Shown: positions 51,790-62,291 of the stretch, piece after piece
Numbering within the stretch: position 1 is the stretch's first letter
How the letters are laid out: every line of letters starts with the position of its first letter
Assembly: GCF_030409525.1 (NCBI RefSeq)
Contig: NZ_JAUFQB010000057.1
Location: 1 to 63,407 of the forward strand
Reading direction: 5' to 3'
DNA from: Kaistella yonginensis
GTDB lineage: Bacteria; Bacteroidota; Bacteroidia; Flavobacteriales; Weeksellaceae
DNA length: 63,407 nucleotides
Made by a program: the position numbers and the translations under genes
Notes under the pieces: generated by a model
The model's input: the letters and a program-made list of their open reading frames with translations, nothing else
Told to the model about the DNA's origin: nothing
Database searches by the model: none

Positions 51790-53415
51790 TTAAATTTTTT
51801 CAAATAAGACCACGGTATATTCTGTATTAATGATTGCTTTTCCATTTTTAACCTTAATAACTTTTCCCGAATAAGCATCCCGAAGTTGTAAACCCTCCTG
51901 AAAGATACCAGAGACCGATATTTCTTTGATTCCTGAATCCAAATCTAAACCGATCAAAACTTTATCATCATTGTAAGTTCTCGTAAACCAATACGGCGAC
52001 GAGGAAACCATCTGATGAATCCCTGCACCAATTGACGGATGGTTCGCTCTGAATTTCCCTAGTTTTTGATAATGCGTCAAAATGTTTTGTGTAGCGGTTG
52101 TTCCCTTAATATCACTCCAATTCATGTTGGATCGAAGTGTTGCATCACCTTCTGCTCCGGGAACTGTTAGAGTTCTGGCAGTTTCATCACCATAATAAAC
52201 TTGCGAAATTCCAGGCGTTAATAACAGTTTAGTACCGGCTTCGTAAGTTCTCTTTCTATCTTTGTCAAACGGTGAACCGTCGTCATGTGAAGTCAAATAA
52301 TTCATCACTGTTTTACCGTTCAGATCAGACTGCAATTGTTTTGAATACTGAGAAAACAATTCTTCATAGGATTTGTTGGCATCTCCTTTAAAATCAAAAT
52401 TGATGAGCGATTTAAAACCATTTTGATAATAATTCACTTTTTTATCACCGAAATCGTAAATTTGTTTTTGCGAGATGCCATACCCATACACTTCGCCTAC
52501 CGTAAAAAAGAGATTGTTATCGAGTACTTTTGAAGGATTATTTCTTTTAAAAATATCGAAAGATTCTTGACAAATTTTCTGGAAATCTTTCCAAACATCT
52601 TCATTGGTATGTTTTACAGTATCTACCCGGTAGCCATCAATTCCATAGTTTTCAACGTAATCTGCAAGCCATTTCATGATGTAATATTTCGGGGCACGCG
52701 GATAACCGGTTCGGGCAAAAAACGCATCAAGCGATTTCATTTCCGATTCATATTTTCCTTCTTTTTTCCATTTATCAATCAGTATTTTTGGAAGTGCAGT
52801 AGGTTCGCTTGATTCCGTCAAAATATCCGGGAGATTTGCAACCAAAGTACAAGCAGTGGTATTTTGATAATTCTGATAATTGCAGGTTGGTGAGGTTCGC
52901 ACCCAGGAATTTGGATAAACAGGATCGCTCTTCGTAACCGGTCCGGTATGGTTAACAACCGCATCCAAAACAATGCGTATTCCTTTATGATGGGCTTTTT
53001 CTACCAATTCTTTGAGGTCTTTTTTTGTTCCGAAATTCGGATCAAGCTCCGTCCAATCTTTGGTCCAATACCCATGAAATCCGTAGGTATTACCCGTTCC
53101 TTCATTGGTTGCACCATGGATTTGTTCCACAATCGGTGTCATCCAAATTGCGTTAATCCCCAAATCGGAAAAATAATTATCATCAATTTTCTGAATAATA
53201 CCTCGTAAATCTCCGCCTTCAAAACCACGAAGAACAGCGGCTTTTTCCTTTCGGTCAAAATTAATATCGTTGGTGATATCCCCATTTTTAAAACGGTCAG
53301 TCAGTAAGAAATAAACGTTGGCTCCTTCCCAAACAAAAGGTTTTTCTGAACTATTTTTTACCGAACCGCACGAGGTAAGAATACCAAAACCGAGAAGAAT
53401 AAGAATTTTTTTCAT
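51790..53415 (-). CDS. Alpha-amylase family glycoside hydrolase (GH13), lipoprotein
   Basis: A 541-residue GH13 enzyme with a lipoprotein signal (GFGILTSC, Cys16). Family boxes: VLDAVVNHTG, DGYRVDTVKHTN (nucleophile Asp), FTVGEVYGYG (acid/base Glu) and NYLTSHDDGSPF (third Asp). A short beta-sheet domain closes the chain. It should hydrolyse alpha-glucans at the cell surface or periplasm. No SusCD pair is adjacent, so it is not part of a typical utilisation locus here. Confidence 0.9.
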   Translation of the reverse strand: MKKILILLGFGILTSCGSVKNSSEKPFVWEGANVYFLLTDRFKNGDITNDINFDRKEKAAVLRGFEGGDLRGIIQKIDDNYFSDLGINAIWMTPIVEQIHGATNEGTGNTYGFHGYWTKDWTELDPNFGTKKDLKELVEKAHHKGIRIVLDAVVNHTGPVTKSDPVYPNSWVRTSPTCNYQNYQNTTACTLVANLPDILTESSEPTALPKILIDKWKKEGKYESEMKSLDAFFARTGYPRAPKYYIMKWLADYVENYGIDGYRVDTVKHTNEDVWKDFQKICQESFDIFKRNNPSKVLDNNLFFTVGEVYGYGISQKQIYDFGDKKVNYYQNGFKSLINFDFKGDANKSYEELFSQYSKQLQSDLNGKTVMNYLTSHDDGSPFDKDRKRTYEAGTKLLLTPGISQVYYGDETARTLTVPGAEGDATLRSNMNWSDIKGTTATQNILTHYQKLGKFRANHPSIGAGIHQMVSSSPYWFTRTYNDDKVLIGLDLDSGIKEISVSGIFQEGLQLRDAYSGKVIKVKNGKAIINTEYTVVLFEKI

Positions 53416-53557
53416 GAGAAATATTTAATAAAAATACTCTTGCAATTTACAACTAAAACTGCGAAAACGCAGGGTCTAACATAAGAAAGAAAAGCACTTT
53501 TTCAACAAATCATTTCAGGGTTTGGTTTCATTTTAACATTTATTTAACATATTTTAT

Positions 53558-53565
53558 TATCTTTG
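53558..53565 (+). promoter_or_regulatory. Possible promoter -7 element upstream of the second flippase
   Basis: TATCTTTG fits TAnnTTTG and lies about 140 bases before the flippase ATG. No -33 TTG at proper spacing. The 292-base gap from 53416 otherwise shows no gene. Confidence 0.35.
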
Positions 53566-53707
53566 TTTTCTTGAATTAAAAAAAACACCTTATTGCGATC
53601 GATTTTTACGAAAGACAATTTCAACATTTCGCCTAGAATTTTTATAAAAAATTAATGACGTATTTCCCATTCAGAAAAGCCCGAAACCCTTTTAAAACCT
53701 GCCAAAA

Positions 53708-55186
53708 ATGAGTGTAGTTGCACGTCAGGGTTTTAAATATTCCTTAATCGGATATTTCGGTTTTTTACTCGGGACAATTTCCGCAATCTTCATTTTTCCG
53801 TACGATATGGAGTTTTATGGAAAATTGCGTTACATCATGCCGACGGCAGAAATGCTTTTACCCATCGTAGTTTTCGGACTTTCTTTTTCTAATGTTAAAT
53901 TTTTTCATCAAGCGCAAAAAGATGGTAAAAATCAAAATTTATTATCACTCTCTTTGGTGGGTGTATTTTTAAATTTCGTCCTATTTTCTGTTTTATTTTT
54001 CCTTTTCTTTTACTTTTTCCCGCAGTTCAAGAGTTTACAATTGTGGAAAATGAAACTGCTCATTCTGCCACTTATTTTAGTCATGGCTTTCTCTGCCGTT
54101 TTCAGCAAGTATATTACCAACTATAAGCGAATCGTAATTCCTAATATTTTTGAAAATCTATTTCCGAAAATTGCGAATTTAGGTGCGTTTTCATTATTTT
54201 TCTTTTTGGGCGTTTCTGAAAAAAGTTCATATGGATTTTTCCTGGGAATGTTTATCTTATCCTTAATCGGCTATTTCTTCTACGCCAACACCCTCGAAAA
54301 AATTAAACCTGATTTCAGTACCGATTATATAAAAAAAGAACATCTATGGAAAGAAATTCTCAACTATAGTTTCTACGGTTTTCTAGGAAATATCGGGAAT
54401 TACATCGCCTTTAGAGTTGATAATTTCATGATTGGCGAATTCCTAAACTTCGAAGAAAATGGGGTGTACAGTATTATTTTGTCGATTCTATCTTTTATTC
54501 TTATTCCGCAGATGGGCTTGTATAATATTTCCGCGCCGATCATTAATAAAACCATTGCAGAAGGCGAATTCGAAGAACTCGACCGTTTTCATAAAAAGAC
54601 CTCATTAACCTTATTTTTTCTAGGTGCCGTACTCTTTTCCTGTATTTTGGTTGGATTTCCTTACCTCAGTAATTTTATAAAAAATGGCGAACAATTGCGC
54701 CAGGCAGAACCCGTTGTGTGGATTCTTGGTTGTGCGATGATCTTTGATTTGGCTACCGGCTTCAACGGACATATCATTTCACTTTCAAAACACTACCGAT
54801 TTAATATTGTGGTGATGCTGTTCTTAGCCATAACCACCATTGTACTCAACTATCTTTTCCTTACCAAAACAGAATTTGGCATTATCGGAATTGCTATGGC
54901 AACAGCGATTTCATTGACCTTATTCAATATGATAAAAATTTACTTTAACTATTCGAAATTTAAAGTTTTCCCGCTGACCATCGAGATGATGTACGTTTTG
55001 ATTATTTGTACTCTGGCGATTAATATTGCGATTATGCTGCCTGAAACGACAAGCAATTTGGTGAATCTCTGCTACAAACCGGCTTTTGTGTTAATAGTTA
55101 TTTTTGGCGCCAACCACGTCATGAAAATTTTCCCTGTTGAGCAATACCTCAATAAAAAATTCTTCAAAAGCCTCTTTAAATTTTAA
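53708..55186 (+). CDS. Polysaccharide flippase, MOP superfamily (second copy)
   Basis: A 492-residue membrane protein with about 14 hydrophobic segments. ARQGFKYSLIGYFGFLLGTI at the start and FRVDNFMIGEFLNFEENGVY in the middle are typical of Wzx/PST-type exporters. It stands apart from the 37-46 kb locus, beside glycosyltransferases on the opposite strand, so it may serve a different glycan such as the lipopolysaccharide core or O-chain. Its last 11 bases overlap the convergent gene. Confidence 0.85.
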   Translation: MSVVARQGFKYSLIGYFGFLLGTISAIFIFPYDMEFYGKLRYIMPTAEMLLPIVVFGLSFSNVKFFHQAQKDGKNQNLLSLSLVGVFLNFVLFSVLFFLFFYFFPQFKSLQLWKMKLLILPLILVMAFSAVFSKYITNYKRIVIPNIFENLFPKIANLGAFSLFFFLGVSEKSSYGFFLGMFILSLIGYFFYANTLEKIKPDFSTDYIKKEHLWKEILNYSFYGFLGNIGNYIAFRVDNFMIGEFLNFEENGVYSIILSILSFILIPQMGLYNISAPIINKTIAEGEFEELDRFHKKTSLTLFFLGAVLFSCILVGFPYLSNFIKNGEQLRQAEPVVWILGCAMIFDLATGFNGHIISLSKHYRFNIVVMLFLAITTIVLNYLFLTKTEFGIIGIAMATAISLTLFNMIKIYFNYSKFKVFPLTIEMMYVLIICTLAINIAIMLPETTSNLVNLCYKPAFVLIVIFGANHVMKIFPVEQYLNKKFFKSLFKF

Positions 55187-56243
55187 ATTCTAAAAGTAGC
55201 ATTTTTAAAGTCTCTTCCAAATCAGCAGCAATTTTTTTCTGATTAAATTCTTTCTGAAAATTCATCAAATTCAATGTTTGAACATGGAGTATTTTTTCAA
55301 AACTTTCCTCATTCATAATGAATGGAAGTTTGGAGGGATTACGCTTTGGAAAGAATGCAACTTTTCCGTATTTGATAGCATCGCCGATATTTCCGCTCAT
55401 TTTGGTTCTGCTGTAGATTTCTGGATGACTAAAAAACTCGGTTGATCGCTGGATCGGACACCATAAAACATCCGCTTTATTCATCCATTGATCGAATATA
55501 TTTTGAGAAACTTTCTCTGTAAAATATTGAATGGAAATCGCGTTGGATAGCTCTTTTTCAAAATCTTTCAACCATAAAAGTTCTTTCCCTTGTACTTTTC
55601 CAAGAAAAATAACTTGAATCGGTTGTTCATAAGTAGCGTGATTATGGCTGAAATTTTTCAGCTCCGCAAGTACTTTTTTATAATCTCTTCTCGCCTGCGA
55701 AACCGCACCTGGAATAACAATCGTGTAAATTTCTGCGGGCTTATTTTCTTGGTATTGATTAAAGAAAAGCGGTAAATATTTTAGATTTTTTTGCGAGAAA
55801 CTTTCATCTAAAACCAAAAGATTTTTTGCCTTTTTAAAAATTTTTGGTGCAGAAATTAAATCTTCTTTTAGTAGTAACTTCAATCGATATTTAAAATCTT
55901 TTTTAAAAATGTTTTTAAAAAGTTGAAATCGTGAAATCTTCGTAAAATTAATGTTATGAACAATAACCGACGTATTATACGTTGTGGCGATTTCATTAAA
56001 TAAATTAAAATACCGATGAACTGTCCCAATAATAATCAAATCATATTTCTTAAGATTTAATTGATTGAGAAGTTCAGTACTTTCAGTTAAAAAAATATTG
56101 GTTTGATGCTTTCCTATTTGTTTGAAAATTTTTTCCGAAAAATAGTAATCCACCACAAATTCTTTTGACTCATTCATTAGCACCATGAAATTCCTTGCAA
56201 TTTCTGCATGGGTATCGAGTTCAATATAAGCGATTTTTTTCAA
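55176..56243 (-). CDS. Probable glycosyltransferase, GT-B-like
   Basis: A 355-residue protein. The N-terminus IAYIELDTHAEIARNFMVLM and the C-terminal YSRTKMSGNIGDAIKYGKVA with PSKLPF are reminiscent of GT-B enzymes with a donor loop, but no classical E-x7-E box is seen. Overlaps the flippase convergently. Assigned by context and weak pattern; it could be another envelope-related protein. Confidence 0.5.
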   Translation of the reverse strand: MKKIAYIELDTHAEIARNFMVLMNESKEFVVDYYFSEKIFKQIGKHQTNIFLTESTELLNQLNLKKYDLIIIGTVHRYFNLFNEIATTYNTSVIVHNINFTKISRFQLFKNIFKKDFKYRLKLLLKEDLISAPKIFKKAKNLLVLDESFSQKNLKYLPLFFNQYQENKPAEIYTIVIPGAVSQARRDYKKVLAELKNFSHNHATYEQPIQVIFLGKVQGKELLWLKDFEKELSNAISIQYFTEKVSQNIFDQWMNKADVLWCPIQRSTEFFSHPEIYSRTKMSGNIGDAIKYGKVAFFPKRNPSKLPFIMNEESFEKILHVQTLNLMNFQKEFNQKKIAADLEETLKMLLLEFKI

Positions 56244-56271
56244 AATTCAGATGATGAGCATGCAGGTGAAA

Positions 56272-57894
56272 TTAAAATACTTTAATTCCGTTGCTGTAGG
56301 TTTCTAACACTTTAGTATTTAAAATTTGAACTTCTGGAACCGTCATTAGATCCTGATCTACAATAATAAAATCCGCAGACTTACCAACTTCCAAACTTCC
56401 GATTTCATTTTCCTGAAAAGCAGCTTTAGCCGCCCAAATCGTCATTCCACGTAGCGCCTGTTCTCTGGTCAAAGCATTTTCTTTCTGAAATCCGTTGGCC
56501 GGATAATGTTTGGAATCCTTTCTCGCCACCGCAGAATAAAAAGTTTTTAGCGGACTGATTTCCTCTACCGGAAAATCTGTTCCCAACGGAAGCCATCCAT
56601 TTTGTTTCAGTAAATCTTCATAGGCATAAGAATATTTTAAACGGTCTTTGCCCAATCGTTCTTCCGCCCAATACATATCAGAAGTAGCATGCGTTGGTTG
56701 TACTGATGGAATAATGGAATATTTTCCGAACAAATCGAAATCATTTTTAGCCACAATCTGTGCGTGTTCAATTCTCCATCTTCTGTCATTTTTTACGCCC
56801 AAAACATCACCATAAATTTGAAGAATGGTGCGGTTGGCAGAATCTCCGATGGCATGCGTACACATCTGCAAATCAGTTTCTTTCAATTTCTTAGCTAAAT
56901 TTTCAAAATGTTCTCGGTCGCTCAATAGGAAACCTTTCCAATCTTTTTTGTCGGTATAATCGTGAATTAAACACGCACCACGAGAGCCGAGTGCGCCATC
57001 AGAGTACACCTTAAACCCGCCAACGGTAATGTTTTTATTGGTATATCTTCCTTTTTTTATCCATCGGTCGTAATAGTCAGGATTGTCTTCCAACAAAGCG
57101 AAAATTTTCATTTGCAAAACATCCTGCGACTGTGCTTTTTCTAAAAGCCCTAAAGTTTTTTCTGTAATTCCGCAATCGTGCAACGAAGTCAGCCCATAGG
57201 AGAAACATTCTTTTTGAAGTTCGGAGAAATACCGAATGGCCTCTTCGTCTTCAATTTCGGGAAGATGCTTTTCCACCAACAACATTGCGTTATCGATTAA
57301 TATTCCCGTCAGTTTTCCATTTTTAACTTCAATTTCGCCACCTGATACTTTTGAATCTTTTGTAATCCCGGCAATATCCAACGCTTTTTGATTGGCTACA
57401 GCGGCATGACCATCGATTCTTTTTAAATAAACCGGACGGTTTGGGAACAACTCATCTAATTTTTCTTTATTCGGAAATTCTTTCACAGTCCAGTCATTCT
57501 GATCCCAACTTCTGCCGTATAACCATTCTTTTGGAGCGGTCTTGGCGTAATCTGAAATCCTTGTAACAATTTCATCCCAAGATTTTGTGCCCCATAATTC
57601 GCATTTCCATTTATCGGTTGCAAAACCTGTGAAATGACAGTGCGCATCGATCAACCCGGGAAAAACGGTTTTTCCCTGAAGATTCTGAATATTTTTTGAT
57701 TTGAAATTTTTGAGAATATCCGTAGTTTTTCCAATCCCAATAATTTTTCCTTTGGAAATCGCCATCGATTCTGCGGTATCGAAATTTTGATTAACGGTGT
57801 AGATTTTTGCATTGGTGATGATAAGATCCGCAGCTTTTTGGGCGGATACCACCATTGAAAAACACACCATTACCATAAATATTATTTTTTTCAT
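56272..57894 (-). CDS. Exported amidohydrolase, YtcJ-like
   Basis: A 540-residue metal-dependent hydrolase with a signal peptide (MVMVCFSMVVSAQ). Metal ligands are in LIDAHCHFTG, LHDCG, HAIGDSANRT, WRIEHAQIV and GTDFPVEEISPL, and the C-terminal beta domain carries GSLEVGKSADFIIVDQD. YtcJ-like enzymes are often annotated as deacylases, but their substrates are mostly unknown. It follows the GT2 gene by 6 bases, probably in one transcript. Confidence 0.85.
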   Translation of the reverse strand: MKKIIFMVMVCFSMVVSAQKAADLIITNAKIYTVNQNFDTAESMAISKGKIIGIGKTTDILKNFKSKNIQNLQGKTVFPGLIDAHCHFTGFATDKWKCELWGTKSWDEIVTRISDYAKTAPKEWLYGRSWDQNDWTVKEFPNKEKLDELFPNRPVYLKRIDGHAAVANQKALDIAGITKDSKVSGGEIEVKNGKLTGILIDNAMLLVEKHLPEIEDEEAIRYFSELQKECFSYGLTSLHDCGITEKTLGLLEKAQSQDVLQMKIFALLEDNPDYYDRWIKKGRYTNKNITVGGFKVYSDGALGSRGACLIHDYTDKKDWKGFLLSDREHFENLAKKLKETDLQMCTHAIGDSANRTILQIYGDVLGVKNDRRWRIEHAQIVAKNDFDLFGKYSIIPSVQPTHATSDMYWAEERLGKDRLKYSYAYEDLLKQNGWLPLGTDFPVEEISPLKTFYSAVARKDSKHYPANGFQKENALTREQALRGMTIWAAKAAFQENEIGSLEVGKSADFIIVDQDLMTVPEVQILNTKVLETYSNGIKVF

Positions 57895-57900
57895 AGTTCT

Positions 57901-58779
57901 TTATTTTTTGCTGAACATCTGTTTCCAGCGTAAATTACGAATAAATCTGATTTCATCTTTTGATAATTTTCGTTCGTCTTTTTGCTTTAAATAGGTTATA
58001 ACTGTTGTAAAAAATTCATTAATTGATTTGTTTTTAAAAGATGATTTTGCCGAAGAAATGAGCATTAAGGGAACACTCAAACCGATATTATAAAAATACT
58101 CGCCTAGTTTTTCGGCTTTCTGGTTTTTATATTGAAAGGCAGTCATTCGCAAATGTTTCACCCACAAATCTTTAATGGTAATGGCTTCCCAACCATTTTT
58201 CTTCGTCAACATCACATCGATATTATCCCATCCCAAAACAGGTCTTAAACCATTCATCTCCAGAAAACATTCTTTCCGATAGGATTTTATCGGTCCACGT
58301 ACATGATTTTTAGAGGATAAATTTTCAAATTTCCATTGGTGTTTATCATCTTTAAAATCAAAAGCCAAAGCCTTTTCAAAAATAGATTTTTTAATTTTCA
58401 CCAATCCGGAAACCATTCCTGCTTTTGGATTGTTCTCGTAAACTTTATCTATTTTCTTTAAATAATTGGTTGGAAAAATAATATCTGCATCGAATTTACA
58501 GATGATGTCGAACTCCTTTACATCTACGGTTTCTAAACCTTTATTAAAAGTTCGAACGACTTTTGCACCCGGCTCGTGTTCGGATAATTCTAAATTTTGA
58601 ATTTTAAATTTTGAATTTCCTTGTGCAAAACGCTCAACAATTTCTTTCGTTTTATCGGTCGAACCATCATTTACAATCACGCAGAAAAAATCTTGAAACG
58701 TCTGATTTTCCAGAGATTTCAAGGTGAAAAGAATATTTTTCTCTTCGTTGTGCGTAGGAATGATGATGAGGAATTTCAT
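57901..58779 (-). CDS. Glycosyltransferase family 2
   Basis: A 292-residue GT-A enzyme. IIPTHNEEKNILFTLKSLE binds the nucleotide, VIVNDGSTDKTKEI follows, and the DxD site is CKFDADI. The C-terminal part (RGPIKSYRKECFLEMNGLRP, LGWDNIDVML) resembles beta-glycosyltransferases that modify surface glycans. Located between yciI and the amidohydrolase, all on the minus strand with 3-6 base gaps. Confidence 0.88.
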   Translation of the reverse strand: MKFLIIIPTHNEEKNILFTLKSLENQTFQDFFCVIVNDGSTDKTKEIVERFAQGNSKFKIQNLELSEHEPGAKVVRTFNKGLETVDVKEFDIICKFDADIIFPTNYLKKIDKVYENNPKAGMVSGLVKIKKSIFEKALAFDFKDDKHQWKFENLSSKNHVRGPIKSYRKECFLEMNGLRPVLGWDNIDVMLTKKNGWEAITIKDLWVKHLRMTAFQYKNQKAEKLGEYFYNIGLSVPLMLISSAKSSFKNKSINEFFTTVITYLKQKDERKLSKDEIRFIRNLRWKQMFSKK

Positions 58780-58782
58780 AGG

Positions 58783-59049
58783 TTACATAATCTCGTCCAT
58801 CCATTCTTTGATGGTTACTTTTGCAATCAAACCTTCCGAAACAAAAGGATCTCTTTTTACAAATTCTTCGGCGGCAGATTTATCAATAAAAATCGCCATT
58901 GCTCCGTCTCCAGGAATGGCAAATGCTCCTGCTCCCAATACTTTTCCGGCTTTGATAAATTCATCTTCCACTGCTTGATGACCGGGAAAAACTTCCATAA
59001 ATTTTTCCATCGTTGCTTCTGCGTGTTCGTAGAATACTACTGTTTTCAT
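58783..59049 (-). CDS. YciI family protein
   Basis: An 88-residue ferredoxin-like-fold protein. I place the start at 59049 (MKTVVFYEH); the frame stays open ten codons further upstream. YciI boxes FPGHQAVEDEFIKAGKVLGAG and the C-terminal DPFVSEGLIAKVTIKEW are present, with the His-Asp type pair (H34 near the second strand region and D of RDPF) suggested as an active site in relatives. Function unknown. Confidence 0.8.
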   Translation of the reverse strand: MKTVVFYEHAEATMEKFMEVFPGHQAVEDEFIKAGKVLGAGAFAIPGDGAMAIFIDKSAAEEFVKRDPFVSEGLIAKVTIKEWMDEIM

Positions 59050-59252
59050 TGGTTTTATTTTTCCCATCGGTTTCAGCAATGGGTATTAACATTAAACTCT
59101 TCGAGTTCTTTGGTTGGTATTATTTTTTTTTAACTATTAAACTAAGCGGTCAAAATTTTCCCGATTATCATTTTAATTATTTACATAAACCTAATACTTG
59201 AAAATTTTAAATACTTAAATACTCATCGGAAAAAACACATAATCACTCCAAA

Positions 59253-62084
59253 TTAATGCGCTTCCAACCAATTATCTCCAACGCCTACTTCGACCAATAA
59301 AGGAACGGTGGTTTCGTAAGCAGATTCCATTTCTTTTTTTATTAAAGCGGATGCAATTTCAACTTCTTCGTCTGGAGCTTCAAAAACGAGTTCATCATGA
59401 ACTTGCAATAGCATTTTCGTTTTTAAATTTTGTTCTGTAAATTTTTCGTCAATTTTAATCATCGCCAATTTGATAACATCTGCTGCACTACCCTGAATTG
59501 GAGCATTTACTGCATTTCTTTCAGCGTGCGCTTTCACCACGAAGTTCGCTGAATTAATATCTTTCAAATGTCTTTTCCGATGAAGAATCGTTTCTACATA
59601 ACCCATTTCTTGTGCTTTCACCACCTGATCTGCCATGTATTTTTTCAGTTTCGGATAGGTTTCAAAATAATTTTCAATCATTTCCTTGGCTTCTTTTCTA
59701 GAAAGGCCGGTTTGTTCGGCTAAGCCAAAGGCACCTTGACCATATAAAATCCCAAAGTTGACCGTTTTCGCTTGAGACCTTTGGGTTTTGGTAACTTCTT
59801 CTAAAGGAATATCAAATAATTTAGATGCCGTGGAAGCGTGAATATCTTCGCCGTTTTGAAAAGCTTTGATCATATTTTCCTCTTCCGAAATCGCGGCAAT
59901 GAGTCGCAATTCAATTTGTGAATAATCGGCAGCAATCAATTTATTTCCGGGATTTGCGACAAAAGCACCACGAATCTGTTGTCCGCGCAAAGTTCGGATT
60001 GGAATATTTTGTAGGTTTGGATTTACACTGGCTAGACGTCCGGTTGCGGCGGTAGTCTGCGAGAAATTGGTATGAACGCGGTGGTCATTTTTATCAATCT
60101 GAAGCGGTAAAGCATCCACATAGGTTGATTTTAATTTTTGATAGGTCCGGTATTCTAAAATATGTTGAATGATTTCATGCTTGGGAGCGAGTTTCTGCAA
60201 AATATCTTCTGAGGTGGCGTACTGGCCAGACTTTGTTTTCTTCGCTTTGGGGTCGAGCTGCATTTTTTCGAATAAAACTTCTCCCAACTGTTTGGGTGAG
60301 TTCATATTAAACTCTTCACCTGACAACTCAAAAATCGTTTTTTCTAATGCCCGCAAATCATTTTCTAAATCGATGCTTTCTTGCGCTAGCCAATTTTTAT
60401 CGAGGGAAATTCCTTCCAGTTCCATTTTCGCCAATACTTTCATTAAAGGCATTTCGACTTTAAAAAACAGATCCTCCAGATTTTCTTTTTTGAGCTGCGG
60501 TGCAAAAAGCTGATACAAACGGAATGCTAGATCTGCATCTTCACAAGCATATTCTGTTTGCTCAATAAGTGAAACTGAACGCAAATCCAGTTGGTTTTTT
60601 CCTTTTTTACCGACCAAAGATTCCAGGGAAATCGGTTTGTAATTCAAATACATTTCCGACAAATATTCCATCGCATGGCGACCATCTGGATTGAGTAAAT
60701 AATGCGCAATCATCGTATCAAAAAGCAATCCCTTAATATTAATTCCGTACCGATCTAAAATTTTGTAACCGAATTTTAAATGATGACCTATTTTTAAAAC
60801 TTCTTGTTTTTCAAAGAAAGGTCGGAATATTTCTAAGGTAATTTCCGCTTCCACTCGTTTTTCTGAAAGTGGAACATAATACGCCAATCCATTTTTATAA
60901 GAGAAACTCATCCCGATTAATTCGGCTTCCATTTCATCTAAAGACGTTGTTTCGATATCGAATGACACTGCATTTTGAACCATTAAATTTTGAGCTAAAA
61001 TAGTGTGTGCTTTTGTAGAATCAATGTATTGGTATAAATGATCATTATCAAAAACGGTTTCTTTGGTCGTGGTCGCCTGCTCTAATTCCTCAAAATTTGC
61101 AAATAAATCCAACTGCATGGATTGATCGCCCGTTTTTTCGGGTTGACTTTTGGCAGAAATTGACTTGTTATTAACGCTGCCATTTTCTGGGGTGGGCGCA
61201 AATGCCCGATAGAGGTTTTCGTAGAGTCTTCTAAATTCAATTTCGTCAAATACTTCTTTTACTTTTTCGAAATCGGGTTCATCCAAATCATATTGCTCCT
61301 GATGAAACTCAATCGGAGCGTCGCAAATAATGGTTGCTAATTTTTTAGATAAAATTCCTCTTTCAGCCGAGTTTTCTACTTTTTCTTTTAGTTTTCCTTT
61401 TAAATCTGCTGTATTTTCCAACAGCTTTTCTATACTGCCATATTCTTTCAGAAATTTCTTAGCTGTTTTTTCGCCGACACCTTCTAACCCAGGAATATTA
61501 TCAACCGCGTCGCCCATCATGGCTAGAAAATCGATGACCTGTTTTGGATCTTCAATTTCGTATTTTGCCTTTACTTCTTCAACGCCTAGGATTTCAAATT
61601 CGGCACCTTTTAAACCCGGTTTATAGATTTTTACGCGATCGGTAACCAATTGTGCGAAATCTTTATCTGGGGTAACCATAAAAACTTCATATCCTTCTTT
61701 TTCTGCTTTTACCGAAAGTGTTCCGATCAAATCATCAGCTTCATAGCCTTCTAAGCCCAAAATAGGAACATGCATGGCTTCTAAAATACGATGGATATAA
61801 GGAATCGCTAGCTTTATGGCTTCGGGTGTTTCGCTTCTGTTGGCTTTGTAATCGGCAAAATCAGCAGTTCGTACACTGGCTTGCCCCACATCAAAAACCA
61901 CGGCAAGATGTGTGGGTTTTTCTCTTCGAATCAATTCAATTAAGGAGTTGGTAAACCCAAAAATTGCGGAAGTATCTATACCAGTACTGGTTATACGTGG
62001 GCTACTAATCAAAGCATAATACCCACGGAAAATCATCGCATACGCATCGATGAGAAAAAGACGTTTATCGTTAGTTTCAGACAT
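59253..62084 (-). CDS. polA: DNA polymerase I
   Basis: A 943-residue enzyme with three domains: 5'-3' exonuclease (about 1-300, MIFRGYYAL, TPDKDFAQLV, DNIPGLEGVGEKTA), 3'-5' exonuclease (about 345-530) and polymerase (about 560-943). The proofreading site looks intact (SFDIETTSLDEM, CEDADLAF). Polymerase motifs A (AADYSQIELRLIA), B (RSQAKTVNFGILYG) and C (LQVHDELVFE, from about 893) are clear. It fills gaps in repair and removes RNA primers. Confidence 0.96.
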   Translation of the reverse strand: MSETNDKRLFLIDAYAMIFRGYYALISSPRITSTGIDTSAIFGFTNSLIELIRREKPTHLAVVFDVGQASVRTADFADYKANRSETPEAIKLAIPYIHRILEAMHVPILGLEGYEADDLIGTLSVKAEKEGYEVFMVTPDKDFAQLVTDRVKIYKPGLKGAEFEILGVEEVKAKYEIEDPKQVIDFLAMMGDAVDNIPGLEGVGEKTAKKFLKEYGSIEKLLENTADLKGKLKEKVENSAERGILSKKLATIICDAPIEFHQEQYDLDEPDFEKVKEVFDEIEFRRLYENLYRAFAPTPENGSVNNKSISAKSQPEKTGDQSMQLDLFANFEELEQATTTKETVFDNDHLYQYIDSTKAHTILAQNLMVQNAVSFDIETTSLDEMEAELIGMSFSYKNGLAYYVPLSEKRVEAEITLEIFRPFFEKQEVLKIGHHLKFGYKILDRYGINIKGLLFDTMIAHYLLNPDGRHAMEYLSEMYLNYKPISLESLVGKKGKNQLDLRSVSLIEQTEYACEDADLAFRLYQLFAPQLKKENLEDLFFKVEMPLMKVLAKMELEGISLDKNWLAQESIDLENDLRALEKTIFELSGEEFNMNSPKQLGEVLFEKMQLDPKAKKTKSGQYATSEDILQKLAPKHEIIQHILEYRTYQKLKSTYVDALPLQIDKNDHRVHTNFSQTTAATGRLASVNPNLQNIPIRTLRGQQIRGAFVANPGNKLIAADYSQIELRLIAAISEEENMIKAFQNGEDIHASTASKLFDIPLEEVTKTQRSQAKTVNFGILYGQGAFGLAEQTGLSRKEAKEMIENYFETYPKLKKYMADQVVKAQEMGYVETILHRKRHLKDINSANFVVKAHAERNAVNAPIQGSAADVIKLAMIKIDEKFTEQNLKTKMLLQVHDELVFEAPDEEVEIASALIKKEMESAYETTVPLLVEVGVGDNWLEAH

Positions 62085-62089
62085 AGGAA

Positions 62090-62097
62090 CAAAGATA
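62090..62097 (-). promoter_or_regulatory. polA promoter -7 element
   Basis: TATCTTTG on the minus strand fits TAnnTTTG and ends five bases before the ATG, which would give a leaderless or nearly leaderless mRNA, as for dinB in this window. Confidence 0.4.
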
Positions 62098-62291
62098 TAA
62101 AAAAGATAGGAGCGGTCGTATTTTCAAGTTGAGTTTTGCTTAAAAATGAATAATCTCAAAATGTGATTTTCAGAATGTAGCACGATCAATTCCGGAGGCA
62201 GTTTTTGGCCCACGTTTTAATAAAATGAAAGTAAGCGTTGGTTCTCACAATATTAGTAAAGCCTCTTTGAAAGGAGTCGAGATAAAGACAA

